A stretch of 47,871 nt of DNA from an uncultured Verrucomicrobiota bacterium (GTDB lineage: Bacteria; Verrucomicrobiota; Verrucomicrobiia; Palsa-1439), in the NCBI GenBank assembly GCA_903825435.1, contig CAIKAP010000186.1:1-47871 (forward strand), in the 5' to 3' direction. Within the stretch, counting starts at the first letter, position 1. The number at the start of each line of letters is the position of its first letter. A model generated the notes under the pieces. That model was not told where the DNA came from. It did not search any database and saw only the letters and a program-made list of their open reading frames with translations. The position numbers and the translations under genes were made by a program. Shown in pieces: positions 19,781 to 29,882 of this stretch.

Positions 19781-21181
19781 CTACTTCACCAGATCCAATG
19801 CCGCCTGGCGATACGCGGCCAACTGTTTCTTCGTTTTGCCTTCCAGGTAACAGCGGAAAACTGGTTCCGTCCCGGACGCCCGAAACATGACCCAACTTCC
19901 GTCTTCAAGCAAGAACTTGTAACCGTCAATCGTTACGGTACCTTTGACCTTGCGGCCGCCTAAATCGTTCAGGCCCGCCGCGAACTTCTGGAGCAGTTCG
20001 TCCTTGCGCTGCGGCGTGACGCGCAGGTTGATGCGGTCGCTGAGGATCGGCCCCGTCTGCGCCATGATTTCCTTGAGGATTTGTTTCAACGGTTTGCCTT
20101 CGTAGGCGACCAGCTCGCACATCAACAGGCACGCGAGGATGCCGTCCTTCTCCGGCACGTGACCCTTGACGCTGAGGCCGCCACTTTCCTCGCCACCCAC
20201 GATGACCGGCTCGCTCTCCATCACCGCGCCGATGTACTTGAACCCCACGGGCGTCTCGCGCAACGGCACATCGTACAATTTCGCCACGGCATCCACGAGA
20301 TGGCTCGTCGCCACCGTCCGTACCACCGCACCAGTCCACTTCCGATTCTTCACGAGGTGATACAACGCCAGCACGAGAATGTCGTTTGCGCTGATGAACG
20401 ACCCGTCGCTGTCCACGACCGCGAACCGGTCGGCGTCGGGATCGAGGCCGAGGCCGAGCGCGGCCTTCGACTTCTTCAGGCGAGCCAGCAATTCGCCCAT
20501 GTTCTCCTTGATCGGCTCCGGATGGCCGTTGCCGAACAGCGGGTTCAACTCGCCGTGCAACGCGTCCACCTTCCATCCGCTCTTCAACAACAGCGTGTCG
20601 AGATAGCCGCGTCCCGTACCAAACATCAAATCCGTCACCGCCTTCTTCGGCTTCCGTTTCAGCGCCTTGAAATCAATCAGCTTCCGCAACTGTGTGACGT
20701 ACTCCGGCATCGGATTGAAGATCCGCACCTCGCCGCGCGCCGCCGACAACGACGTGCCGTCAAGCGCCTCGGCTTTCGCTTCGATGCCTTTCGCCACTTC
20801 GGACGAACAAGGCGCGCCGTTAGCGCCGTTAAACTTCAGGCCGTTGTACTCCGGCGGGTTGTGGCTCGCGGTGATGTTGATGCCGCCCGACGCCTTGTGC
20901 AGGCGCAAACAATGCGAGATCGCCGGCGTCGGCGCGTCGCGGTCGGTCAACCACGCCTCGAACCCGTAGCCCGCGACGATCTGCGCGCAACGCGTGGCGA
21001 ACTCGCGCGACAAAAACCGCGTGTCGTATCCGACGATGAGCCGTCGCTCGGCGCCGGCGGCCGGGTTTTCGTTCAGGTACTGCGCGATGGAGTGTGCTGC
21101 CAACTCGACGTTGGCGAAAGTGAAGGTGTCACTAATGATGCCGCGCCAGCCGGAGGTGCCAAACTTGATGGCCGATTTCAT
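19781..21181 (-). CDS. Phosphoglucomutase/phosphomannomutase family protein
   Basis: KFGTSGWRGIISDTFTFANV, ITASHNPPEYNGLKF, LDPDADRFAVVD, ESGGLSVKGHVPEKDG, RASGTEPVFRCY. Confidence 0.95.
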   Translation of the reverse strand: MKSAIKFGTSGWRGIISDTFTFANVELAAHSIAQYLNENPAAGAERRLIVGYDTRFLSREFATRCAQIVAGYGFEAWLTDRDAPTPAISHCLRLHKASGGINITASHNPPEYNGLKFNGANGAPCSSEVAKGIEAKAEALDGTSLSAARGEVRIFNPMPEYVTQLRKLIDFKALKRKPKKAVTDLMFGTGRGYLDTLLLKSGWKVDALHGELNPLFGNGHPEPIKENMGELLARLKKSKAALGLGLDPDADRFAVVDSDGSFISANDILVLALYHLVKNRKWTGAVVRTVATSHLVDAVAKLYDVPLRETPVGFKYIGAVMESEPVIVGGEESGGLSVKGHVPEKDGILACLLMCELVAYEGKPLKQILKEIMAQTGPILSDRINLRVTPQRKDELLQKFAAGLNDLGGRKVKGTVTIDGYKFLLEDGSWVMFRASGTEPVFRCYLEGKTKKQLAAYRQAALDLVK

Positions 21182-21978
21182 AGTGGCGAGAGTTTACCAG
21201 CAGCCAGTGCTGCGAGCAAGAGAGCACCGAGCACGAGCCGGTAGATGATGAACACCCACGTCGTGTGCCGGCGCAGGTAACCGAGCAGGAACGCGATGGA
21301 GGCATAACCGACAACGAACGACACGACCGTAGCCACGATGACATTCGTCCAGTCCACCGCCCCGGCATGACGGAGTTCTTTCAACTCGAACATGCCCGCC
21401 GCGAACACCGCGGGCAGCGACAACAGGAACGAAAACCGGGCCGCCGTGTCGCGTTTCATGCCGAGGAACAGCCCACCGGTGATGGTGCAGCCGGAGCGCG
21501 ACGAGCCGGGGATGAGCGCGATGGCTTGGAAACAGCCGACAACGATGGCGTCGAGCCAGCTGAGTTCGTTCATCTCGCGAAGTTTCTGCCGGCGGCGCTC
21601 GAACCACTCGGCCAGCGCAAGTACCAGCGCCAACCCGATGATAGCAGCAGCGATGACATAGAGTGAACGCCAGTTGTGCTCGATGTATTTCTTGCAGGAC
21701 AGGCCGAGCACGACGACCGGAACAGTTCCGGCGCAAATCATCCAGCCGAGTTTACTTTTACCGGTGAACGCGTCGCGGATGATGTTGACGATGTCGCGCG
21801 CGAAATAAATGAAGACGGAGGCGAGTGTGCCGAGTTGGATGACGGCGGTGAATGCCGCACCGGGATCACCCCAGCCAAGCCACGCGGGAATGATGCGCAG
21901 GTGCGCCGTGCTGCTGATCGGGAGAAATTCACTGAGTCCCTGGACGATTCCCAGGACAATGGCCTGCCATAGGGTCAT
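21178..21978 (-). CDS. uppP: Undecaprenyl-diphosphatase (BacA/UppP)
   Basis: GIVQGLSEFLPISSTAHLRI and LIPGSSRSGCTITGGLFLGM. Confidence 0.96.
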   Translation of the reverse strand: MTLWQAIVLGIVQGLSEFLPISSTAHLRIIPAWLGWGDPGAAFTAVIQLGTLASVFIYFARDIVNIIRDAFTGKSKLGWMICAGTVPVVVLGLSCKKYIEHNWRSLYVIAAAIIGLALVLALAEWFERRRQKLREMNELSWLDAIVVGCFQAIALIPGSSRSGCTITGGLFLGMKRDTAARFSFLLSLPAVFAAGMFELKELRHAGAVDWTNVIVATVVSFVVGYASIAFLLGYLRRHTTWVFIIYRLVLGALLLAALAAGKLSPL

Positions 21979-22805
21979 TCTTTGTGGGCCTTGTTGATCT
22001 CTGCGATCCGATTCTTGGCGTCGGCGACGTACCGTGAATCGGGCGTTTCCTTCAAAAGGTCTTCGTATTCTTCCCTGGCCCGTTTCCAGTTACCGGTCTG
22101 TTCGAGCACCTTACCGGCCTTGAACCTGGCCTCGGCCTCGCGCGCGTCGTCGTAATCGTACAACGTCACGACCTTTAGGTAGCAATCGAGCGCTTCGTAG
22201 GGTTTCTCCTTCGCCAACAGGCAATCGCCCATCAACACCAGCGCCTCCGCCATAGTCGTCTCCTGGTCAGGCGGCAGGAAGTCCTTCTTCAATTGCGGGT
22301 CGAGGTAGCCCTTGATGACTTTGATGACCTCGTCATACTTCTTCAGCGAAAACAGCACACGGGCATTCTTCACGTCCACCGCCTGCACCTGCGGCGAATT
22401 CGGATACAGTTGCTTCAACTTGTCAAACGTCATCGACGCCGATGCCGTGTCCTTCATATCCAGGTACGCATCGCCCAGACGCAGAATCGCGTCGATCACC
22501 CAAGGTGCCGGCAGGCCTGCCATGCGGTCCACCAACGGTTTCAACGACTCCACCGTCTCCTGCGGTTTACCCGCCTTCAATGCCGCCAGTCCGCTCTCGT
22601 ACGCCGCAGGCCGTTCGACCTCGACGCGGACGATGTCGCGGCTCAGCACGCCAAACTCGCCTTGATCGAGCTTAATGAAAACGGAACCGCCCTCCACGTG
22701 GGTCACCTGCCCCGTGTAGATGGCCGTGCGCGTCTGCAAGACGTCCGCCCGCGCCGCGACACACACAACCACCAGACCCACAACCAGCATTTTATTCATC
22801 ATCAT
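21975..22805 (-). CDS. Secreted tetratricopeptide-repeat protein
   Basis: Signal peptide (MMMNKMLVVGLVVVCVAARA) and TPR-like repeats; overlaps uppP start. Confidence 0.8.
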   Translation of the reverse strand: MMMNKMLVVGLVVVCVAARADVLQTRTAIYTGQVTHVEGGSVFIKLDQGEFGVLSRDIVRVEVERPAAYESGLAALKAGKPQETVESLKPLVDRMAGLPAPWVIDAILRLGDAYLDMKDTASASMTFDKLKQLYPNSPQVQAVDVKNARVLFSLKKYDEVIKVIKGYLDPQLKKDFLPPDQETTMAEALVLMGDCLLAKEKPYEALDCYLKVVTLYDYDDAREAEARFKAGKVLEQTGNWKRAREEYEDLLKETPDSRYVADAKNRIAEINKAHKE

Positions 22806-22902
22806 GACTCTTCTCCGATATGCGCAAAATAGACGGAGACATCCGCCAACGCCAGCGAAAAACACCACTTGCCGCCGCCCTTAGACGTGCTATAAACCTC
22901 CC

Positions 22903-24303
22903 ATGCCTGAGAAGACCCTCGACAACATCAACCGCATGGCGCGCGAGCAGTACCAGAAGGCGCTCAGCGCCATGGAACGCAACAACTACGACTACGCCAT
23001 TGAGATGCTCCAGCAGTGCCTTGCGCTCGAACCCAGTTTCCTCCAAGGTCGCAAACATCTTCGCGCCATCCAGATGAAACGAGCCGAGACTCACGGTGCA
23101 TTCCGCCGTGCCATGTCCGGGGCGAAGCTCCAGCCCTTGATGATGAAAGCTCGTGCCATCCTTGCCAAAAACCCAACCGAAGCCATGGTCCTGTCCGAAC
23201 AAGCACTCAGCGAAGACCCAAAGAACTCACAAGCCCTCCAACTCCTTGCCGAAGCCGCCGAGACCGCCAACCTCCCCGAAATCACCGCCCAGACCCTTGA
23301 ACACCTCACCAAACTCAACCCCCGCGACATCAAATCCGCCCACTGGCTAGCCCGCTGTTACTCCGCCCTCTCCCGCCACGACCTCGCCCGCGACCTTTAC
23401 GACCGCATCCTCCAGAGCCACCCCAACGATTACGACGCACAGAAAGGCATCAAAGACGCCACCGCTCACGGCGCCATGCAAACCGGCGGCTGGGACGATG
23501 CCAAGTCCTACCGCGACATCATCAAAGACAAAGACGAAGCCGTCTCCCTCGAACAACAGTCCCGCGTCGTCCGCGCCGAGGACATGATCGCCAACCTCAT
23601 CCAGGAAAACCTCACCAAGCTCAATACTGATCCCAACAGCCCCGTCATCCGCCGCGAACTCGGCAAACTCTACGGGCAAAAAGGCGACTACGACCGCTCC
23701 CTCCAATACCTCGAAGCCATCTTCGCCACCGAAGCCGGCGCCGACCCCACCCTCGAAAAAGAAATCACCGAAGTCCGACAGAAGCGTGTCTCCGATAGAC
23801 TCGCCGTCAAGAAGACACAGCTACAGGCCACCCCCGCCGACACCTCCCTTCAGGCCGAAGTCGCCCAACTCGAACGCGAGTTCGACGAGCTTCAACTCCG
23901 CGACGCCATACGCATCGTCGAGAAATATCCTAACGACCTCATGTACCGTTACGACCTCGGCGTCCTCTATATGAAAACCGGCGACGTCCAGAACGCCATC
24001 GAACAATTCCAGCGTTCCATCGGCCAGCCCCAGCGCCGTGTTCCCTCACTGAACTACCTTGGCCAATGCTTCCAGCAACTCGGCCTCCACGACCTCGCCA
24101 TTGACCAATACATCAAGGCCATCGAGGAACTCCCCCTGATGGACGGCGTCAAAAAAGAAATCACCTACAACCTCGGCGCCGCCTACGAAGCCCTCGGCGC
24201 CGCCGACAAAGCCCTCGGCGAATTCAAGAAGATCGCCGCCGTTGACTTCGGCTACCGTGACATCCGCGCCAAGATCACCCGCCGGCCTTCGCCAAAACCC
24301 TAA
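22903..24303 (+). CDS. Tetratricopeptide-repeat protein
   Basis: Multiple TPR units (e.g. NDLMYRYDLGVLYMKTGDVQNAIEQFQRSI, SLNYLGQCFQQLGLHDLAIDQYIKAI). Confidence 0.88.
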   Translation: MPEKTLDNINRMAREQYQKALSAMERNNYDYAIEMLQQCLALEPSFLQGRKHLRAIQMKRAETHGAFRRAMSGAKLQPLMMKARAILAKNPTEAMVLSEQALSEDPKNSQALQLLAEAAETANLPEITAQTLEHLTKLNPRDIKSAHWLARCYSALSRHDLARDLYDRILQSHPNDYDAQKGIKDATAHGAMQTGGWDDAKSYRDIIKDKDEAVSLEQQSRVVRAEDMIANLIQENLTKLNTDPNSPVIRRELGKLYGQKGDYDRSLQYLEAIFATEAGADPTLEKEITEVRQKRVSDRLAVKKTQLQATPADTSLQAEVAQLEREFDELQLRDAIRIVEKYPNDLMYRYDLGVLYMKTGDVQNAIEQFQRSIGQPQRRVPSLNYLGQCFQQLGLHDLAIDQYIKAIEELPLMDGVKKEITYNLGAAYEALGAADKALGEFKKIAAVDFGYRDIRAKITRRPSPKP

Positions 24304-24842
24304 ACCCAGCGTTTCGCCAGTTTGTGGGCGATGCCCAAGTGGTCGAGGATGCGAGCGACAATCGTGTCCAGCAAGTCGGTGATCGTTGCGGCCCCACCGT
24401 AGAAAGACGGACTGGCTGGAATGATGGTGGCACCGGCTTCGGTGATCGCTATCATATTGCGGAGATGGATCAGGCTGTAAGGCGACTCACGCGGCACGAG
24501 AATCAATTTGCGCCGCTCCTTTAGGAACACATCGGCAGCGCGGGCGATGGTCGTGTCGGAGGTGCCGTTGGCGATGCGTCCGATGGTTCCCATCGAAGCC
24601 GGTATGACGACCATGGCGTCGAACTTCGCCGAGCCGCTCACGAAAGGGACGAACATCGAGCCATGTTCCTCGTACACGGTCACTCCTGCCGGTATCTTTA
24701 GGCCACCGGGAAGTTCGAGGGTTTGGACTTCTTTGGCGTGGTGGGTGGAAATGAAATGGACTTCGTGGCCGGAGAGATTGTCGAGCAACCGCTGCGTATA
24801 CAACGCGCCACTGGCACCGGTAGCTGCAACGACGAGTTTCAC
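24300..24842 (-). CDS. ubiX: UbiX-type flavin prenyltransferase
   Basis: [67 protein letters not shown]. Confidence 0.95.
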   Translation of the reverse strand: MKLVVAATGASGALYTQRLLDNLSGHEVHFISTHHAKEVQTLELPGGLKIPAGVTVYEEHGSMFVPFVSGSAKFDAMVVIPASMGTIGRIANGTSDTTIARAADVFLKERRKLILVPRESPYSLIHLRNMIAITEAGATIIPASPSFYGGAATITDLLDTIVARILDHLGIAHKLAKRWV

Positions 24843-26098
24843 AGCGTCTTCACTGCCTCCCGGGCGGCTCGGAGTGTGGCTTCGATATCGGCTTCGGTGT
24901 GGGCGAGCGACATGAAACCGACTTCAAACTGCGACGGCGCCAAGTACACGCCGTTTTCCATCATCGCATGGAAATACCGGCCATACTTCTTCGTGTCGCA
25001 AGTCTTCGCCGTCGCGTAATCCACAACCGGCACATCCGTGAAGAACACACAAAACTTTGACCCAACCCGTGCATGATAACCTGGCACGATCTTCTTCAAC
25101 CCGTAGCACAGTGCCGCGCTTCGTTCTTCGAGAGTCTTGTAATGACCGGGTTGGAACAACTCCTCCAGTGTCGCGATCCCTGCCGCCATCGCCAACGGAT
25201 TCCCGGATAACGTCCCCGCCTGATACACAGGTCCGTTCGGCGCTAGTAAATCCATGATATCAGTCCGCCCGCCAAACGCTCCTACCGGTAAGCCGCCTCC
25301 GATGATTTTGCCAAGCGTTGTCAGATCTCCGGTGACGCCGTACAACTCCTGCGCCCCACCTTTCGCCACGCGGAACCCGCACATCACCTCGTCCAAAATC
25401 AAAAGCGCTCCGACATCGCGTGTCACCTGACGGAGCGCTTGGAGAAATGCCAGCTTCAAGGGAATTAGCCCCATATTCCCCGGCACCGGCTCGATGATGG
25501 CGCAGGCAATCTCGCTCCAGTTCACGCGTTTCAAACCGGCAACGTCATTTAGTGTCAACGTCAGCGTGTTCCGCGCGAAGTCTGCCGGCACGCCCGCGCT
25601 GTCCGGCACGTCGAACGTCGCCGCACCGCTACCGGCCTTAACCAACAACGAATCGGCGTGGCCGTGATAACAGCCGTCGAACTTCACAATCTTGTCGCGT
25701 TTCGTGAAGCCACGCGCCAACCGGATCGCCGACATCGTCGCTTCCGTCCCGGAGTTAACGAACCGCACCTTCTGGATGGATGGATACGCTTCGCAAACGA
25801 GTTTTGCCAACCGGATTTCGAGCGGGTTGGGGGTGCCAAAGCTCGTTCCATTACGCGCCGCGTCCAGCACGGCTTGAATGACTTTCGGATGCGCGTGACC
25901 GAGAATCATCGGCCCCCATGAGCCGACGTAATCAATGTATTCGTTCCCGTCCACGTCCCAAAGCCGGGGGCCTGTGGCTCGTTGGGTGAAAAACGGCGTC
26001 CCGCCGACGCCGCGAAACGCCCGCACCGGCGAGTTCACGCCGCCCGGGATAATTTGTTGGGCTTCGCGAAAAAGTTTCTCGGAGTAATCGTGTTTCAT
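24839..26098 (-). CDS. hemL: Glutamate-1-semialdehyde 2,1-aminomutase
   Basis: [62 protein letters not shown]. Confidence 0.96.
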   Translation of the reverse strand: MKHDYSEKLFREAQQIIPGGVNSPVRAFRGVGGTPFFTQRATGPRLWDVDGNEYIDYVGSWGPMILGHAHPKVIQAVLDAARNGTSFGTPNPLEIRLAKLVCEAYPSIQKVRFVNSGTEATMSAIRLARGFTKRDKIVKFDGCYHGHADSLLVKAGSGAATFDVPDSAGVPADFARNTLTLTLNDVAGLKRVNWSEIACAIIEPVPGNMGLIPLKLAFLQALRQVTRDVGALLILDEVMCGFRVAKGGAQELYGVTGDLTTLGKIIGGGLPVGAFGGRTDIMDLLAPNGPVYQAGTLSGNPLAMAAGIATLEELFQPGHYKTLEERSAALCYGLKKIVPGYHARVGSKFCVFFTDVPVVDYATAKTCDTKKYGRYFHAMMENGVYLAPSQFEVGFMSLAHTEADIEATLRAAREAVKTL

Positions 26099-26127
26099 GT
26101 TCGTGATGTCTAACTTTAGCAAATTCA

Positions 26128-27093
26128 CTACCGCTTACGAGGCAAATTCAAATCGGCAACTACCATTCGATGATCTGAGTTCTTCGTGCGCTGCACAAAA
26201 ACATGCGCAGCATGCACAGCATCGTTGCCCCAAATCTGATCAATGCGTACAAACGGAAATTCGTTGATCAGCGTATTGCCCCATCCGGTGCCGGCAGCCC
26301 GAAACATGTCGTGCAAGCGTGGTTTCAGTGATTGTAGCAGGGCGTCGTTACCGGCCAGATTGAAATCACCACCCACGATCAGCGGTATATCGCGCGGTAT
26401 GCCAGCCGTCCGCTCGATTAACCAATCAATCAGTTTGCGTTGACGCCGTCGCGCATCTGCTTGAGCGCGCCAGCAGTCGGGTGTCCACAGGTCGGTGCGG
26501 AGGTCGTACGGCCAGAGGCGAAGAGAAATGATGGCGACCTGTGACTCGTTTGTCAGGGTCACGCGTGCTTCCGTGATGTGCATGTTCCATGGACGCGCCA
26601 CCGCAACCGGGGTGACGCGCCCGCGAGCAATGAGTGATGTGTTGCCGGTTACGACAAAACCGTCATCCCGTCCGTAAAGTTGGCGTGCTATTGCGGCGAC
26701 CTCGCGTGTGGTGGGCGATTCTTGAAAAAATGCAATGTCAGGATTCAACGCGATGACTTCGGCGGCAGCCAACTTGTTGCCGCAATCACAATTCAACGAG
26801 ACCACTCTTACCGGCACTCCCGTTGGCACTGATGGATGAGGGTGGCAATGCAGTTCTTCAACAAAGATAGCAACGTAGACCAGCCAAACCAGTCCTGCGA
26901 CCATTGCGAAGCGTTTTGCGGATCGGTGCCAGCTAAGACCAGTCAGCAACAAGGCCGGTGCCAACCAGAGCCAACGCGGCCAGATGAGAAAAGCCGCCCA
27001 CGCATCCGGTTGCCACCAACACACCGCCGATACGAAAAAGCAAAACGCGATTGAAGCGACCGAGGCGCTCCAGACTCGGACAGACGTTTTCAT
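26128..27093 (-). CDS. Membrane-anchored endonuclease/exonuclease/phosphatase family protein
   Basis: N-terminal TMs then [35 protein letters not shown]. Confidence 0.88.
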   Translation of the reverse strand: MKTSVRVWSASVASIAFCFFVSAVCWWQPDAWAAFLIWPRWLWLAPALLLTGLSWHRSAKRFAMVAGLVWLVYVAIFVEELHCHPHPSVPTGVPVRVVSLNCDCGNKLAAAEVIALNPDIAFFQESPTTREVAAIARQLYGRDDGFVVTGNTSLIARGRVTPVAVARPWNMHITEARVTLTNESQVAIISLRLWPYDLRTDLWTPDCWRAQADARRRQRKLIDWLIERTAGIPRDIPLIVGGDFNLAGNDALLQSLKPRLHDMFRAAGTGWGNTLINEFPFVRIDQIWGNDAVHAAHVFVQRTKNSDHRMVVADLNLPRKR

Positions 27094-27099
27094 GGCAGG

Positions 27100-27429
27100 C
27101 TAGGGCAGGAATGAGCAGACGTATTCGCAGATGCCGGATTTGACTTCGATGTCGAAACCGGAGTTGGCGGGAACGTCGAAGAGTTGGTTGGCGGCGTAAT
27201 CTTTCCAGTTCGATTGGCTATCGAGTTTGACGCGACAGGTGCCGGCAACGATTTCCATTCGCTCGGCGGCCTTGGTGCCGAAGTGGAAGGAGCCGGGGTA
27301 GATGAGACCGACGGTTTTCTTCGAGCCGTCAGGAAACAGGACGGAGTGGCTGACGACTTTGCCGTCGAAGTAAACGTTGGCTTTGGTGAGAACGGTGACG
27401 TTGGTGAATTGTTGTGGGGTGACTGCCAT
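27100..27429 (-). CDS. ppnP: Pyrimidine/purine nucleoside phosphorylase (PpnP, formerly DUF1255)
   Basis: FTNVTVLTKANVYFDGKVVSHSVLFPDGSKKTVGLIYPGSFHFGTKAAERMEIVAGTCRVKL. Confidence 0.93.
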   Translation of the reverse strand: MAVTPQQFTNVTVLTKANVYFDGKVVSHSVLFPDGSKKTVGLIYPGSFHFGTKAAERMEIVAGTCRVKLDSQSNWKDYAANQLFDVPANSGFDIEVKSGICEYVCSFLP

Positions 27430-27681
27430 GGGAATCAGTTAGCCATAGTGTGGCAGAAACGCAAGCGAATCTGTTCGATTCGCGTTGACAACGGAACAAC
27501 GGTGATTCAGCATCCTGCCCGGCGTTGTTCGTATTGCATTTGGGATTGCGGGATATGAGAATTGAGCAACAATTTAATGTAGTTGGCACGCCGTTTCGCC
27601 GTTTCGCCGTTTCGCAATGAACGTGCCACGGTAGAATCTCTCCCTGTTTTTCAATCCGAATCTTCCTCATCCCGCTGCCGA

Positions 27682-27870
27682 GTTGGCTTGCCGCGAGTGC
27701 GTGTTACGCTTCCTGACGGCCAAGCACGGCTGCTTGGCCGCTGGGCGGGCTTACCTGACAGCGCGGTTGCCCTTCCTGACTGTCAGGTTGCCTTACCTGG
27801 CCTTCAAGTTGCCCTTCCTGGCCGTCAGGTAAGTCTGCCGCGCCAGCGGGTTTCCATTCCCAAAATCCGC
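27682..27870 (+). repeat. Nine imperfect 21-bp tandem units, in frame, encoding (V-A-L-P-x-x-Q)n heptapeptides
   Basis: Units such as gttgcccttcctgactgtcag / gttgccttacctggccttcaa / gttgcccttcctggccgtcag; ORF 27583-27885 reads through all nine units. Confidence 0.85.
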
Positions 27871-27903
27871 ACCATCAACCACTAACACCATAAAGGAGCA
27901 GTT

Positions 27904-28176
27904 ATGCCGAAAGCCAAAGTAAAACTAGACCTCCACGGTCAAACCGTTGTCCAGAAGATCGCCTCCACACGGGCGTATATCAAGGCAATGTTCGGGAACC
28001 CGACGTTCGTGGCACCGGCGCCGACGCTCAGCTCGGTGGGCACCGCGACCACCAAGCTGGAGACCCTCCCGGTTCTACCGCGTCCGCCTCGCTCCGTAAG
28101 AGCCGTTGCCATCAGCGGGATCGTCACGGTAATCTTCGCCCGGTTCTATCCGCCAGAGACGGACAATCGCGCCTGA
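27904..28176 (+). CDS. Short hypothetical protein with strong ribosome-binding site
   Basis: aaaggagcagttATG; MPKAKVKLDLHGQTVVQKIASTRAYIKAMFGNPTFVAPAPTLSSVGTATTKLET resembles the N-terminus of a longer protein family I recall from Verrucomicrobiota; probably truncated. Confidence 0.55.
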   Translation: MPKAKVKLDLHGQTVVQKIASTRAYIKAMFGNPTFVAPAPTLSSVGTATTKLETLPVLPRPPRSVRAVAISGIVTVIFARFYPPETDNRA

Positions 28177-28335
28177 CCCATAAGCCGTTGTGCGTTACAG
28201 GAGCGACCGCAACACGCGCAAATTCTCGACATCCTCGTGCAGATCTTCGCTCTTGGGCTTCTCCTACACCATCAGCAGCCTGCGCCAGCGCGTAGCATTG
28301 TGCAATCGCTTTGGCGTGTGCTATCGTGCCCGCGA

Positions 28336-29085
28336 ATGAATGACGCCATCGTCCAGGTCGAGCATCTGCGCAAGGAATTTAGCGGCACCGTTGCCGTCGC
28401 AGACGTGTCGTTCAACGTGCGGAAGGGCGAGATTGTTGGACTGCTCGGCGCCAACGGCGCAGGCAAAACGACGACCATTCAGATATTGCTCGGCTTGACG
28501 ACGCCGACATCGGGCAGCGTACGCGTGTTCGGGAAGGACCTCGAACGACACCGTTGCGAGATTCTCCAGCGCTGTAATTTCTGCTCCGCCTACACTGCGT
28601 TGCCGTCGAACCTGAAGGTGCGCGAGAACCTGCGCGTGTCCGGTGGGCTGTACGGTGTTCCGGATTTGTTCCGGAAGATGGACGCCTTGCTGTCGCTATT
28701 CGAGATCGCGCACTTGAAGAACAAGGTTACCGGTCAACTCTCATCAGGCGAGAGCACACGGGTGAACCTGTGCAAGGCGCTTTTGAATGATCCGGAGCTG
28801 TTGATGCTCGATGAGCCAACGGCGAGCCTCGACCCGAACATAGCGGACAAGGTGCGGAAGTTGTTGCGGAAAATCCAACGCGAGCAGGGAATCACAATGA
28901 TCTACACCTCGCACAACATGCGCGACGTGGAAGAGGTGTGCGACCGCGTACTCTTCTTGCACAAGGGCCTAATCATCGCCGAGGGAACACCGCAGGAGGT
29001 CATCACGCAATTCAATCACAAGACGTTGGAGGAAGTCTTCATCACCGTGGCACGCAGCGGCGACCTGTTGGAGGAGACAACGTGA
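28336..29085 (+). CDS. ABC transporter ATP-binding protein
   Basis: GANGAGKTTTIQILL, LSSGESTRVNLCKALLNDPELLMLDEPTASLDP. Confidence 0.95.
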   Translation: MNDAIVQVEHLRKEFSGTVAVADVSFNVRKGEIVGLLGANGAGKTTTIQILLGLTTPTSGSVRVFGKDLERHRCEILQRCNFCSAYTALPSNLKVRENLRVSGGLYGVPDLFRKMDALLSLFEIAHLKNKVTGQLSSGESTRVNLCKALLNDPELLMLDEPTASLDPNIADKVRKLLRKIQREQGITMIYTSHNMRDVEEVCDRVLFLHKGLIIAEGTPQEVITQFNHKTLEEVFITVARSGDLLEETT

Positions 29086-29882
29086 GCTGGTGCCGTATCC
29101 AAGCGCTGGTGTTGCGTTACACGTACCTGTACACTCGCAGCGTGCCGCGGGTAACGGAGATTTTCTTCTGGCCGCTGATGGACCTGCTGGTGTGGGGTTA
29201 CGTCACGCTCTATCTACAACGTATCGGCGGCGTGTCGGCTCCAGCGAACGTCTTCATGTTCCTGCTCGGCGCGATGATCTTCTGGGACATCCTCTACCGC
29301 GCCCAGCAAGGCGTAACGCTGTCATTTCTGGAGGATGTTTGGGCGCGGAATCTGTTGAACGTCTTCGTCGCTCCGGTGCGCATCGGTGAGTTCGTACTGG
29401 CGACGTACATCGTCGGCTTGTTTCGCATTACCATCACCGTCGCCATGCTGGCGGGGCTGGCGTACGCGCTGTACTCGTTCAATATCTTCTCGCTCGGCAT
29501 GAGTCTGTTGCCGTTCTTCGCCAACCTGCTGTTGATGGGTTGGGCACTCGGCATGGTGACGACATCTCTCATCATGCGTTGGGGTCAGGCGGCGGAAGCG
29601 TTGGCGTGGGGTGTGCCGTTCTTGATCCAGCCAATCGCGGCCGTATTCTATCCGCTCGACGTGTTACCGCGCTGGGTCCAGCCGATCGCACTTTGCATCC
29701 CTGCCACACACGTCTTCGAGGGCATGCGACAAGTCCTGCGCGGCGAAGGCGTCTCCGCCGCGAGCCTGACAGCGGCGTTCGCACTCAACGCTATTTATCT
29801 TGTGGCGGCGGCGCTGTTTTTCCGTTACATGTTCGACGTAGCGCGACGGAAAGGTCTACTGGCCAAACTCGGCACACAATGA
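29082..29882 (+). CDS. ABC-2 type transporter permease
   Basis: Multi-TM; GTG start in GTGA overlap with the ATPase stop; FLIQPIAAVFYPLDVLPRWVQPIALCIPATHVFEGMR. Confidence 0.9.
   Translation: MSWCRIQALVLRYTYLYTRSVPRVTEIFFWPLMDLLVWGYVTLYLQRIGGVSAPANVFMFLLGAMIFWDILYRAQQGVTLSFLEDVWARNLLNVFVAPVRIGEFVLATYIVGLFRITITVAMLAGLAYALYSFNIFSLGMSLLPFFANLLLMGWALGMVTTSLIMRWGQAAEALAWGVPFLIQPIAAVFYPLDVLPRWVQPIALCIPATHVFEGMRQVLRGEGVSAASLTAAFALNAIYLVAAALFFRYMFDVARRKGLLAKLGTQ

Noticed and set aside
20081-21244. 387-aa plus-strand ORF
   Set aside because: Antisense to the phosphohexomutase gene; His/Arg-rich shadow ORF.
28177-28335. Possible gene tail on the minus strand (EKPKSEDLHEDVENLRVLRSLL*)
   Set aside because: Protein-like for only ~22 codons and no family recognised; insufficient to call a pseudogene.
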